A stretch of 64,000 nucleotides of DNA from Streptomonospora nanhaiensis (lineage in GTDB: Bacteria; Actinomycetota; Actinomycetes; Streptosporangiales; Streptosporangiaceae): NCBI RefSeq assembly GCF_013410565.1, contig NZ_JACCFO010000001.1, positions 2,294,001 to 2,358,000 on the forward strand, in the 5' to 3' direction. Shown piece after piece: positions 48,299 through 57,373 of the stretch. Under the pieces are notes generated by a model. The model saw nothing but the letters and a program-made list of their open reading frames with translations. It was not told the DNA's origin and made no database searches. Position numbers and translations under genes: made by a program. How positions within the stretch are numbered: the stretch's first letter is position 1; each line of letters opens with the position of its first letter.

Positions 48299-48443
48299 AG
48301 GTCACCAGGTTAGAGGGCCGCGGGCCCCGGCCCGACCGCGCGCCGCGGGGGGCGGGCGCCCGCGGGACGGACCGGCCCCCGCGGCGGGCGGGACGGGGCG
48401 GCACGGCCCCGGGCCTGCCCCGAGGCTCCCGGGCCGCGCCGGG

Positions 48444-50672
48444 TCACTCCCTGATGCCGAAGCGCTCGTGCACGCGGCGCAGGGGGCGCGGCGCCCACCA
48501 GTTGGCGCGCCCCGCCAGGCGCATCAGCACCGGTACCAGCACCGCCCGGATGAGGGTGGCGTCGACGAGGATGACCAGCGCCATGCCCAGGCCCAGCATG
48601 ACCAGGTACATCACCCCGGAGAAGGCGTAGGCGGCGAAGGACGCGGCCAGGATGACGGCGGCCGCGGTGATCAGCGGGCCGCTGCGCTCCAGCCCGGCGG
48701 CCACGGCCGAGGTGTTGTCGCCGGTGCGGTCGTACTCCTCCTTGATGCGGGCCAGCATGAACACCTCGTAGTCCATGGACAGCCCGAAGGCGATGCAGAA
48801 CATCAGCAGCGGGAAGGTGGGCTCCAGGGTGCCGATGGCGGTGACCCCCACGAGGCCGGCGAGGTTGCCCTCCTGGAACACCCACACCAGGGCGCCGAAC
48901 ATGACCGCCATGCTCAGCACGTTGAGCACGATGGCCTTGAGCGGCAGCAGCAGGCTGCCGGTCATCAGGAAGAGGATGACGAACGTGACGGCGAGGATGA
49001 GGCCGAACACCAGCGGGACCGCGTCGACCAGGTCGGTGCGGAAGTCGTTCAGCTCGGCGGGGTAGCCGCCGATCAGGACGGTCCCGGGCGCCTCGACCGC
49101 GCGCACCTGGGCCAGCAGTTCGTCCACCGAACCCACGCCCTCCAGCGCGGCGGTGGCGGGGACCGCCGAGAACCAGGTGGCGTCCTCGGCGGCGAACCGC
49201 TGCGCGGCGTCGCCTGGCTCGCGGACCCGCTCCCCCTCCACGTAGACGCCGGTGAGCGCGTCGACCTGGGCGATCCCCTCCACCCGCGACAGCTCGGCGG
49301 CGTAGCCGGCGATCGCCTCGGCGTTGTCGGCGGTTCCGGGCAGGTCCTGGGCGACGATCTGGAGCGCGTCCATCTCCTCCTGGGGGAAGTTGGCGCGGAT
49401 GCTGTCCTGGACCTCGCGGCTGGAGGTCCCCGGCGGCAGGATGCGGTCGTCGGGCAGGCCGAAGGAGAGGTTGAGCACGGGCGCGGCCAGCACCAGCAGC
49501 ACGCCCAGCGCGGGCAGCCCGTACAGCAGCGGGCGGCGCATCATCCGCACGGCGGTGCTGTGCCACCACCGCGCCCCGCTCCCCCGGCCGTCCAGGCTGC
49601 GCACCCGCACGCGCGCGCCCAGCCGGGCCAGCGCGGCGGGCATGATCACCAGCGCGGCGAACACCGAGGTCAGCACCACACCCGCGCCGGCGTAGCCGAA
49701 GGAGCGCAGGAACGGGAAGGGGAACAGCAGCATGCACAGCAGGGACACCGCCACGGTCAGGCCGCTGAAGGCGACCGTGCGCCCCGCGGTGGCCACCGCG
49801 TGCTCCACCGCCTCGGGGACGGTCCGGCCCTCGCCCAGCTCCTCGCGGAACCGGTTGATGATGAACAGGCAGTAGTCCACGCCCAGCCCCAGGCCCATCA
49901 CCAGCGCGAGGTTGGCAGCGAAGGTCGAGACCTCGGTGGCCGCGGCGACCCCGCGCAGCAGCGCCAGGGTGGCCACGACGGAGAACAGGCCCATGGCCAC
50001 GGTGAGCACGGCGGCGGGCAGCCGGCGGTAGATCGCCCACAGCAGCAGGAGCACCATCGGCAGGACGATCATCTCGGCGGTGAGGAAGTCGGCCCGCGCC
50101 TGCTCGGCGGCCTGGCGGAACACCTCGTCGCCGCCGCCGACGGCCACCCGGATCGCGTCGCGCTCCAGGGTGTACTCCGGCGACAGCTCGGCCAGCCGGG
50201 TGCGGGCCTCGGTGACGTCGCCGGACAGCCGGGCGATGATCAGGGCCTGGGTGCCGTCCTCGCCGCGCATGGACGGCGACTCCCCGCGCGACCAGTAGGA
50301 GGCGGTCTCGGCCACGCCGTCCTCGGCGGCGAACGCGCGCTCCACGGCCAGGCCGGCCTCGCGCACGTCCGGGGAGTCGACGGTGCCCTCGGTGGCGGTG
50401 ACCAGCAGCAGCACGCCCTGGGTGCCGGTGCCGAACTCCTCCTGGAGGATCTGGGCGGCCTGCAGCGACTCCGATCCGGGGCTGACGAACCTGCTGAGCA
50501 CCAGCCGGTCGAGGGTCCCGGCGGCGGCGAGCAGGGCGACGAGGGTGAGCACCGCCGAGGCCAGCAGGACGGTCCCGGAGCGGCGGGCGGTGAACCGGCC
50601 CAGGCGGCGCAGGGCGGAGGACCGCAGGCCGGGCGGGGGGTCGGCGGTGACGGGTGGTCGGGTGATGGACAC
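48444..50672 (-). CDS. MMPL-family membrane transporter
   Basis: An RND-superfamily exporter of 742 residues with two repeats of one plus five membrane helices and large extracytoplasmic loops (about 60-200 and 395-525). Proton-relay type motifs are present in both halves: MGLGLGVDYCLFIINRFREEL and AFGLSMDYEVFMLARIKEEYDRTGD. The family exports lipids or antibiotics, but the cargo here is unknown. GTG at 50672. Expression is probably controlled by an operator overlapping a strong AT-rich promoter at 50751-50780. Confidence 0.92.
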   Translation of the reverse strand: MSITRPPVTADPPPGLRSSALRRLGRFTARRSGTVLLASAVLTLVALLAAAGTLDRLVLSRFVSPGSESLQAAQILQEEFGTGTQGVLLLVTATEGTVDSPDVREAGLAVERAFAAEDGVAETASYWSRGESPSMRGEDGTQALIIARLSGDVTEARTRLAELSPEYTLERDAIRVAVGGGDEVFRQAAEQARADFLTAEMIVLPMVLLLLWAIYRRLPAAVLTVAMGLFSVVATLALLRGVAAATEVSTFAANLALVMGLGLGVDYCLFIINRFREELGEGRTVPEAVEHAVATAGRTVAFSGLTVAVSLLCMLLFPFPFLRSFGYAGAGVVLTSVFAALVIMPAALARLGARVRVRSLDGRGSGARWWHSTAVRMMRRPLLYGLPALGVLLVLAAPVLNLSFGLPDDRILPPGTSSREVQDSIRANFPQEEMDALQIVAQDLPGTADNAEAIAGYAAELSRVEGIAQVDALTGVYVEGERVREPGDAAQRFAAEDATWFSAVPATAALEGVGSVDELLAQVRAVEAPGTVLIGGYPAELNDFRTDLVDAVPLVFGLILAVTFVILFLMTGSLLLPLKAIVLNVLSMAVMFGALVWVFQEGNLAGLVGVTAIGTLEPTFPLLMFCIAFGLSMDYEVFMLARIKEEYDRTGDNTSAVAAGLERSGPLITAAAVILAASFAAYAFSGVMYLVMLGLGMALVILVDATLIRAVLVPVLMRLAGRANWWAPRPLRRVHERFGIRE

Positions 50673-50750
50673 GTCTGCTGCGCTGCCTTCCGGAGTGGGA
50701 CGGCCCGAGGCCGGCGGGAAAGGGGCGCCGGGGACTCCCGGGCGCAGCTA

Positions 50751-50780
50751 CTGTATATACAGCAGATCATATGGAGTCAA
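50751..50780 (-). promoter_or_regulatory. AT-rich promoter with overlapping palindrome upstream of the MMPL gene
   Basis: On the minus strand TTGACT (50780-50775), 17 bp and TATACA (50757-50752). The perfect 12-bp palindrome CTGTATATACAG (50751-50762) covers the -10. A repressor binding there would block RNA polymerase. The 60 bases around it are strikingly AT-rich for this genome. No repressor gene lies next to it. Confidence 0.75.
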
Positions 50781-50938
50781 TATCGTATGCATTACCCACA
50801 ATCGGGGAACGCACCCCGCCCCGGGACGCGGTGAAGGGCGGGTAGAGCGCGGTGAAGGCACGCGGGGCGCGGCGGCGCGGCCAGGTGCCCGGCGGCGGGC
50901 GCCGCGCGGGGATGCGGGGGCGGGAGCGTGCCCGCGGC

Positions 50939-51469
50939 TCAGGCGGCGGAGGACGCCGAGGGCGTGTCGGCCGGCTCTGTGCCGTCAGCGGGCGCGGCCG
51001 ACCGCGCGCGGCGGCGGCGCGCCAGCAGCACCGCCGCCACCGCCGCGGCGATCAGGAGCACCCCCGCGGCCGCCGCCAGGGCGGGCGAGCGCAGGAAGAG
51101 GTCCCACCACACGGCGAGGACGGCCAGGCCGCCGAGGCTGTAGACGGCCGCCCACCCGGCGCAGCCGGGCAGCATGGCCACCAGGTAGCGCACGAACGAC
51201 ATGCGCATCGCCCCGGCCGCCAGGTGGATGGCGGTCTGGAAGCCCACGGTGGCGTAGGAGAGGGTGACCACGGGCGGCCCGAAGCGGTTGATCAGCGACT
51301 CGGCCCGCTCCAGGCGGTCGCCGAGCCGCCGGCCGGCGGGCGAGCGGTGCAGCCCGATCCCCAGGCCGCGGCCGATCCAGTAGGTGGCCTGGGTGCGGGC
51401 GAAGACGATGGCGAAGAGGGCGGCGTAGACGATCCAGAAGGGCCGGCCGTCCAGGAACCCGTACTCCAT
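50939..51469 (-). CDS. Short DedA/VTT-family membrane protein
   Basis: A 176-residue protein resembling the DedA (SNARE-associated, VTT) family, which includes lipid scramblase-like proteins. It has YWIGRGLGIGLHRSPAGRRLGDRLERAESLINRFGPPVVTLSYATVGFQTAIHLAAGAMRMSF in two overlapping family segments, and helices at about 10-28, 60-85, 100-125 and 130-155. It is shorter than most DedA proteins, which begin with a further helix. ATG at 51469 has GGAGGGG upstream. A partial iron box lies 30-48 bases before the start. Confidence 0.75.
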   Translation of the reverse strand: MEYGFLDGRPFWIVYAALFAIVFARTQATYWIGRGLGIGLHRSPAGRRLGDRLERAESLINRFGPPVVTLSYATVGFQTAIHLAAGAMRMSFVRYLVAMLPGCAGWAAVYSLGGLAVLAVWWDLFLRSPALAAAAGVLLIAAAVAAVLLARRRRARSAAPADGTEPADTPSASSAA

Positions 51470-51498
51470 CGCACCCCTCCGCACACGGATCAGGCAAC

Positions 51499-51517
51499 CA
51501 TGCTATGCCTTACCTAA
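51499..51517 (-). promoter_or_regulatory. Partial DtxR/IdeR iron box upstream of the DedA gene
   Basis: On the minus strand TTAGGTAAGGCATAGCATG matches 12 of 19 positions of the iron-box consensus TTAGGTTAGGCTAACCTAA; the left half is nearly perfect and the right half weak. Iron-dependent control by an IdeR/DmdR protein is inferred only. Confidence 0.45.
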
Positions 51518-51587
51518 CCTGTACGGAGGTCGGCGGCGGCGAATTGTGGCCGACCAGACCCCGCCCGCGCCGGGCGCCGGTGGCGCG

Positions 51588-52679
51588 CTAGACCGGGGAG
51601 TCCTGCCTGCGGCGGGCGGTGGCCGCGATGGTGCCCGACCCCAGCACGGTGTCGCCGTGCTCGCCGCCGTACAGAACGGCGGCCTGGCCCGCCGCCACCC
51701 CGGTGGCCGGCTCGTCCAGCTCGATCACCAGCCGGCCGTCGCGCTCCACCGCGCGGCAGCCGTAGACCTCGCCGTGGGCGCGCAGCTGCACCCGGCAGGC
51801 GGTGGGCTCGGTCAGCGGCGCGCAGCCGCTCCACACCGGGCGCTCGGCGGTGATCTCGTCGACCTTGAGGGAGTCGCGCGGGCCCACCGTGACCGTGTTG
51901 TTCACCGGCTCGATGGACAGCACGTAGCGGCGCTTGACGGCGCCCCCCAGGTTGAGGCCCTTGCGCTGGCCCACCGTGAACGTGTGCGCGCCCTGGTGGG
52001 TGCCCAGCACGGCGCCGGACTCGTCCTTGATGGGGCCGGGCTCCCCGCCCAGCCGGTCGTTGAGGAATCCGGCGGTGTCGCCGTCGGCGATGAAGCAGAT
52101 GTCGTGGCTGTCGGGCTTGTCGGCCACCGCCAGCCCGCGCCGCTCGGCCTCGGCCCGGACCTCGACCTTGGTGCAGTCGCCCAGCGGGAACATGGCGTGC
52201 GCCACCTGCTCGCGGGTGAGCACGCCCAGCACGTAGGACTGGTCCTTGCCGAGGTCGACGCTGCGCCGCAGCCGGCCGTCGACCTTGCGGACGTGGTGGC
52301 CGGTGCACACGGCGTCGAAGCCCAGCGCGATCGCGCGGTCCAGCACCGCCGCGAACTTGATCTTCTCGTTGCAGCGCAGGCACGGGTTGGGGGTGCGGCC
52401 CGCGGCGTACTCGGCGACGAAGTCGCTCACCACGTCGCGGTCGAACTCCTCGGCCATGTCCCACACGTAGAAGGGGATGCCGATGACGTCGGCCGCGCGG
52501 CGGGCGTCGCGGGAGTCCTCGACCGTGCAGCAGCCGCGCGCGCCGCTGCGGTAGGACTGCGGGTTCTTGGAGAGGGCCAGGTGGACGCCGGTGACGTCGT
52601 GGCCGGCCTCGGCCGCGCGGGCGGCGGCCACGGCGGAGTCGACGCCGCCGGACATGGCGGCCAGTACGCGCAGAGTCAT
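51588..52679 (-). CDS. mnmA: tRNA 2-thiouridylase
   Basis: Thiolates U34 in tRNAs for Lys, Glu and Gln using ATP and sulfur relayed from a cysteine desulfurase. The 363 residues have the PP-loop [10 protein letters not shown] near the start, the catalytic Cys in [31 protein letters not shown], the second Cys in [12 protein letters not shown] and [14 protein letters not shown] at 52679. The cysteine desulfurase gene lies 1.3 kb away, separated by a plus-strand DUF695 gene, and is the likely sulfur source. Confidence 0.96.
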   Translation of the reverse strand: MTLRVLAAMSGGVDSAVAAARAAEAGHDVTGVHLALSKNPQSYRSGARGCCTVEDSRDARRAADVIGIPFYVWDMAEEFDRDVVSDFVAEYAAGRTPNPCLRCNEKIKFAAVLDRAIALGFDAVCTGHHVRKVDGRLRRSVDLGKDQSYVLGVLTREQVAHAMFPLGDCTKVEVRAEAERRGLAVADKPDSHDICFIADGDTAGFLNDRLGGEPGPIKDESGAVLGTHQGAHTFTVGQRKGLNLGGAVKRRYVLSIEPVNNTVTVGPRDSLKVDEITAERPVWSGCAPLTEPTACRVQLRAHGEVYGCRAVERDGRLVIELDEPATGVAAGQAAVLYGGEHGDTVLGSGTIAATARRRQDSPV

Positions 52680-52804
52680 AGCGCCTCCCAGCCTATGTCC
52701 TGGCGGGCACCCGCCTCGACAGGGTTTCGCCGGGCCGCGCCCCGCCCGCGCCGCGCGGGGACCTTCTGGCGCGCCCGCCGCGGCGTTCTGCGAAAATCAG
52801 GGCC

Positions 52805-53983
52805 ATGGCTCTGTTCCGTCGCCGCCGCTCTCAGCAGTCCGAATCCGCCGTCGCCGTGGACGAGTTCTGGCGCCAGTGGCCGGAGTTCCGGACCGCCCTG
52901 GCGGCCTCCGTCGACAACGGCACCCCGCCGCCCGAGGACGTCGCCGAGCGGGTGTCCCAGGCGGTGGCGCGGATCCACCCCGACCTCAACTGGGAGGTCT
53001 CCACGGCGCCGCGCGACGCCGACTCCGGGCTGGGCGGGCTGGGCGACCTCGGGCTCGACGACGACACCGACCCCGGGCGGCTGATGGCGCGCATGGCGGC
53101 GCTGGACGACCCCCTGGCCTCGCTGGAGAACGGCTCCACGCACGCGCTGGTGCTCACCGCCGGGCCCGACGACCAGGCGCGGGTGCTCACCGAGCGCTGG
53201 GCGCGGGCGGCGCCCGAGGAGCCCGGCTGGCGGTTCTTCCCCGCGCTGCCGGCCGACCCCGAGCGCCTGGGCCGCACGACGCGCTGGGACGACCACGAGT
53301 TCGACCTCGCGCACAGCAGCGTGTCCATGCGCGTCGACCAGCGGCGCAGCAAGGTCGAGGTGGGGGTCTACCACCCCGACTTCATGTTCGTGTCCGAGGA
53401 GACCCGCGCCGGGCTGGCCGACCACGTGGTGATGCTGGCGCTGGGCGAGGACGACTACGTGCGCTGGGTGGGCCGGACCGAGCCGCTGGTGGAGAAGCCG
53501 CTGGACCCGCTGCCGCCCACCTCCATCCCCTCGGTCGTGAGCCAGCTCTCCGGCGCGCTGGGCGGCTGGGTGACCCTCCAGGGCCGGGTGCCGCTGCGCG
53601 GCGTGATCGAGATCGCGGTGCGCCACCCGCTGCACCGCCGCGACTTCCCGGCGCTCACCCTCTACGCCCACGTGGTGCTGCCCTACGCCGCCAGCGACGG
53701 CGACCGGCTGCCCACCGAGCCCTCCACCACAGCGCTGGAGGAGTTCGCCACCGGGCTGCGCACGCTGCTGGGCGACAACGGCGCCCTACTGGCCCAGCAG
53801 ACCGCGGGCGGCCAGCGGCAGTTCTACTTCTACATCGACCCCGACTCCGGGGTGATGGCCGACTTCGAGGCGGCCGTGCGCGACTGGGGCGAGGGCCGCG
53901 CGGTGGTGCAGAGCCGGCTCGACCCCGAGTGGCAGACCATCGAGCAGCTGCTGCGGCCCATCCGGGGGCAGCTGGAGCGCTGA
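52805..53983 (+). CDS. DUF695-containing protein of unknown function
   Basis: A 392-residue soluble protein. The N-terminal part (VDEFWRQWPEFRTALAASVDNG) and central part (HALVLTAGPDDQARVLTERWARAAPEEPGW, FDLAHSSVSMRVDQRRSKVEVGVYHPDF) are conserved-looking. The last 60 residues fit DUF695 (GGQRQFYFYIDPDSGVMADF and QSRLDPEWQTIEQLL). No catalytic motif or signal peptide is seen. It is alone on the plus strand between mnmA and the desulfurase and ends in a bidirectional hairpin. Confidence 0.75.
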   Translation: MALFRRRRSQQSESAVAVDEFWRQWPEFRTALAASVDNGTPPPEDVAERVSQAVARIHPDLNWEVSTAPRDADSGLGGLGDLGLDDDTDPGRLMARMAALDDPLASLENGSTHALVLTAGPDDQARVLTERWARAAPEEPGWRFFPALPADPERLGRTTRWDDHEFDLAHSSVSMRVDQRRSKVEVGVYHPDFMFVSEETRAGLADHVVMLALGEDDYVRWVGRTEPLVEKPLDPLPPTSIPSVVSQLSGALGGWVTLQGRVPLRGVIEIAVRHPLHRRDFPALTLYAHVVLPYAASDGDRLPTEPSTTALEEFATGLRTLLGDNGALLAQQTAGGQRQFYFYIDPDSGVMADFEAAVRDWGEGRAVVQSRLDPEWQTIEQLLRPIRGQLER

Positions 53984-53989
53984 TCGGGC

Positions 53990-54012
53990 CCGCCCCCGGC
54001 CGCCGGGGGCGG
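53990..54012. terminator. Bidirectional hairpin between the DUF695 gene and the cysteine desulfurase
   Basis: CCGCCCCCGG and its complement, 10-bp arms with a three-base loop, between convergent stops. Confidence 0.7.
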
Positions 54013-54013
54013 C

Positions 54014-55204
54014 TCAGGCGGCGCGGCGCTTGCGGCGGGCCGCCCGCGCGCGCTCGACCACGGGGCCGATCGCCTCGCCCAGCGCGGCGATGTCGGCCGG
54101 GCCGGAGCCGTGCCCCAGCGAGAACCGCAGCGAGCTGCGCGCGGTCTCGGCGTCGGCGCCCATGGCCAGCAGCACGTGGCTGGCCTGCGCCACCCCGGCC
54201 GAGCACGCCGACCCCGTGGAGCACGCGATCCCGCGCGCGTCCAGCAGCATCAGCAGGGCGTCGCCCTCGCAGCCGGGGAAGGACAGGTGCGCGATCCCGG
54301 GCAGGCGCTCGGTGGGGTGGCCGTTGAGGACGGCGTCGGGCACGTGCTCGCGCACCGCCGCCACCAGGGAGTCGCGCAGCCGGGCCAGGTGGCGGGCGTG
54401 GGCGGCGCGTTCGGCCGCCGCCAGCCGCAGCGCCGTGGCGAACCCGCGCAGCAGCGGGGTCATCAGCGTGCCCGAGCGCAGCTCGCGCTCCTGACCGCCG
54501 CCGTGCAGCACGGGGGTGGGCTCCACGCCGCGCGCCAGCACCAGGGCGCCCACGCCCACGGGCCCGCCGATCTTGTGCGCGCTGACGGTCAGCGCGGAGG
54601 CCCCGGACTCGGCGAAGGACACCGGCTGGGTGCCCACCGCCTGCACCGCGTCGCTGTGGAAGGGGATGCCGTACTCGCGGGCCACCGCGGCCAGCTCGGC
54701 CACCGGCTGGAGGGTGCCGACCTCGTTGTTGGCCCACATCACCGACACCAGGGCGACGTCGTCGGGGTCGCGCTCGATGGCGGCGCGCAGCGCCTCGGGC
54801 GCCACGCGGCCGTGGCGGTCGACCGGGACCTCCTCGTAGACGGCGCCCTGGTGGTCGGCCATCCAGCGGGCGGGGTCGAGCGCCGCGTGGTGCTCCACCG
54901 CGCTGACGAGGATGCGCCGGCGGCGGGGGGACTCCTGGGCGCGGGCCCAGTACAGGCCCTTGACGGCGAGGTTGTCGGCCTCGGTGCCCCCGGCGGTGAA
55001 CACCACCTCGTTGGGGGCGCAGCCGAGGGAGTCGGCGATGCTCTCGCGCGCCTCCTCGACCGCGCGGCGGGCGCGGCGCCCCGCGCCGTGCAGCGAGGAG
55101 GGGTTTCCGAGGTGGCCGAACTCCTCCGTCATGTCCGCGACTACCTCGGGACGGACGGCGGTGGTGGCGGCGTGATCCAGGTACACCATGGCGGTGTCCA
55201 GCAT
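54014..55204 (-). CDS. Cysteine desulfurase (NifS/IscS type)
   Basis: PLP enzyme that takes sulfur from cysteine for tRNA thiolation and Fe-S clusters. The 396 residues show [15 protein letters not shown] at the start, [20 protein letters not shown], the cofactor region [38 protein letters not shown], the Schiff-base lysine in [15 protein letters not shown] and the active-site loop Cys in [15 protein letters not shown] at 55204. It is upstream of mnmA on the same strand, the usual pairing. Confidence 0.94.
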   Translation of the reverse strand: MLDTAMVYLDHAATTAVRPEVVADMTEEFGHLGNPSSLHGAGRRARRAVEEARESIADSLGCAPNEVVFTAGGTEADNLAVKGLYWARAQESPRRRRILVSAVEHHAALDPARWMADHQGAVYEEVPVDRHGRVAPEALRAAIERDPDDVALVSVMWANNEVGTLQPVAELAAVAREYGIPFHSDAVQAVGTQPVSFAESGASALTVSAHKIGGPVGVGALVLARGVEPTPVLHGGGQERELRSGTLMTPLLRGFATALRLAAAERAAHARHLARLRDSLVAAVREHVPDAVLNGHPTERLPGIAHLSFPGCEGDALLMLLDARGIACSTGSACSAGVAQASHVLLAMGADAETARSSLRFSLGHGSGPADIAALGEAIGPVVERARAARRKRRAA

Positions 55205-55372
55205 ACGGCGGCGCGCCGGGTGCGCTCGGCCGCGCCCCGGCCTAGGGGCACCCCCGCGCCCGGCGGGGCGCCGCGGTCCCGGTCGGCGGGCCCCGGACGC
55301 GCCGCGGCCCCGGGCGGCGGACGCCTCCCGGGGCCGTGCGGGCGCCGTGGGCGGACGCGCCGCCCGCGGCGC

Positions 55373-56317
55373 TCACCTGCGCTTGTTGATCTCCTCGGTG
55401 AGCTGCGGCGCCACCGTGTGGAGGTCGCCGACCACGCCGAAGTCGGCCAGCTCGAAGATCGGGGCCTCGGGGTCCTTGTTGACCGCGACGATGTTCTTCG
55501 AGGTCTGCATGCCGGCCCGGTGCTGGATCGCGCCGGAGATGCCCAGGGCGACGTAGAGGTTGGGGCTGACGGTCTTGCCGGTCTGGCCGACCTGGAACTG
55601 GTTGGGGTACCAGCCGGAGTCGACCGCGGCGCGCGAGGCGCCCACGGCGGCGCCGAGGGCGTCGGCCAGGTTCTCCACGACGGAGAAGTCGTCGGAGCCC
55701 ACGCCGCGTCCGCCGGAGACCACGATCGCGGCCTCGGTCAGCTCCGGGCGGGCGCCCTTCTCCTGCACCACGCGCTCGACCACGCGGGCGGCGGTGGCGG
55801 CGGCCGACAGCTCCACGGCGACCTGCTCGACCTCGGCCTGGGCCGGGGCGGGCTCGGCCGGCACGGAGTTGGGCCGCACCGCGACGACGGGCACGCCCGT
55901 GCGCACCTTGGCGTGGGTGACCACGGCGCCGCCGAAGACGCTGTGCTCGGCCACGAGGTCGGCCGTGAGGTCGACCACGTCGGTGAGCACGCCCGAGCCG
56001 AGCTTCACGGCGGTGCGGCCGGCGACCTCCTTGTTCTCGGGGGTGGCCGAGACGAGGACGGCCGCGGCGGACTTCTCCTGGGCGAGCTTGGCCAGCAGCT
56101 CGGCCTTGGGGGCCACCACGTAGTCGTTCAGCTCGGCGGAGGCGGCGTAGACCTTGACCGCGCCGAACTCGGCGAGCCGGGCCTGGGCGGCCTCGGCGCC
56201 GTCACCGATCCAGACCGCCGCGGGCTCGCCGACACGGCGGGCGGCCGTCAGCAGCTCGGTGGTGACCTTCTTGACCTCACCGTCGACGTGGTCGACGAGG
56301 ACGAGGACTTCAGCCAT
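55373..56317 (-). CDS. etfA: Electron transfer flavoprotein, alpha subunit
   Basis: FAD-binding subunit passing electrons from acyl-CoA dehydrogenases. The 314 residues have a divergent N-terminal domain and the conserved FAD domain from [24 protein letters not shown] through [37 protein letters not shown] in overlapping family blocks. ATG at 56317 has GGAAGG ten bases before it; 29 bases separate it from etfB. Confidence 0.96.
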   Translation of the reverse strand: MAEVLVLVDHVDGEVKKVTTELLTAARRVGEPAAVWIGDGAEAAQARLAEFGAVKVYAASAELNDYVVAPKAELLAKLAQEKSAAAVLVSATPENKEVAGRTAVKLGSGVLTDVVDLTADLVAEHSVFGGAVVTHAKVRTGVPVVAVRPNSVPAEPAPAQAEVEQVAVELSAAATAARVVERVVQEKGARPELTEAAIVVSGGRGVGSDDFSVVENLADALGAAVGASRAAVDSGWYPNQFQVGQTGKTVSPNLYVALGISGAIQHRAGMQTSKNIVAVNKDPEAPIFELADFGVVGDLHTVAPQLTEEINKRR

Positions 56318-56346
56318 GTCAGTCAATCCTTCCTGTCTCGCCGGAC

Positions 56347-57126
56347 CTACACGAACTTCTTCTCGGCGAGGAAGTCGGCGGCCTTGACGCCGCCGTCGCC
56401 CTCGTCCTTGATCACGGTGCCGGCGGCGCGCGGCGGGGCCGGCGCGAAGTCGACGGTCTCGGTGGCGGCGTTGGCCAGGCCCACCAGGGCGGTGTCGATG
56501 CCGGCGTCGGCGGCGCTGAGCTTGGCGACCGGCTTCTTCTTGGCCTGCATGATGAGCTTGAACGACGGGTAGCGCGGCTCGTTGATCTTCTCGACGACCG
56601 ACACCACGGCCGGGAGCTGCGCCTCGACCACGTCGTAGCCGTAGTCGGTGGCGCGCTGGATCTTGATGGCCCGGCCGTCGACCTCGACCTTGCCGGCGAG
56701 GGTGAGCTGCGGCAGGCCCAGGTACTCGGCCAGCGCCGCGCCGACGATGCCGGTGCGGGCGTCGGTGGACTCCGAGCCCAGCACGACGAGGTCGTACTCC
56801 AGCGTGCCCAGCGCCTTGGACAGGGCGTAGGCGGTCTGGAGGGCGTCGGAGCCGTGCAGCGCGTCGTCCACGAGGTGGACGGCCTTGTCGGCGCCCATGG
56901 ACAGGGCCTTGCGGATGGAGTCGGTGGCCTGGTCGGGTCCCATCGTCAGGATGGTGACCTCGCCGCCGTGCTTCTCCTTGAGGAGCAGCGCCTCCTCGAT
57001 GGCGTACTCGTCCAGCTCGTTGATGACGCCGTCCGACGCCGCGCGGTCCAGCGTGTTGTCATCGGACGAGAGCTTGCGCTCGGTCGCCGTGTCCGGGACC
57101 TGCTTGACCAAAACGACAATATTCAT
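56347..57126 (-). CDS. etfB: Electron transfer flavoprotein, beta subunit
   Basis: AMP-binding partner of EtfA, 259 residues. Seen: NIVVLVKQVPDTATERKLSSDDNTLDR, VINELDEYAIEEALLLKEKHGG, GADKAVHLVDDALHGSDALQTAYAL, the nucleotide-binding VLGSESTDARTGIVGAALAEYLG, and MQAKKKPVAKL near the end. First gene of etfB-etfA. Confidence 0.97.
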   Translation of the reverse strand: MNIVVLVKQVPDTATERKLSSDDNTLDRAASDGVINELDEYAIEEALLLKEKHGGEVTILTMGPDQATDSIRKALSMGADKAVHLVDDALHGSDALQTAYALSKALGTLEYDLVVLGSESTDARTGIVGAALAEYLGLPQLTLAGKVEVDGRAIKIQRATDYGYDVVEAQLPAVVSVVEKINEPRYPSFKLIMQAKKKPVAKLSAADAGIDTALVGLANAATETVDFAPAPPRAAGTVIKDEGDGGVKAADFLAEKKFV

Positions 57127-57373
57127 GGCCGGTGGCCGACCTCCCCTGCACTCATGCGTCGCCCACTCGGACGGCGCGGACGCCTGGCGCGTCCGTGGCC
57201 CCTAAGGGTGCCAAATGCAATCGATGCCATCGGGTGGCGGGGCGGCGTTCACGTCACGCCTCCCGCCTGCGTACTCTGCTTTCCACCCCGATGTTACTGG
57301 CTGGTAGCACTCGGGGCGAACCCGACCCGCCCCCTGGCGGCGCGGGGCGCCGAAGGCCCCGCGCGCGGGGGTG

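Noticed and set aside
50751-50762. CTGTATATACAG as a LexA (SOS) box
   Set aside because: The Escherichia coli box has CTG-N10-CAG, but here the spacing is N6; actinobacterial LexA sites have a different consensus (GAAC-N4-GTTC type).
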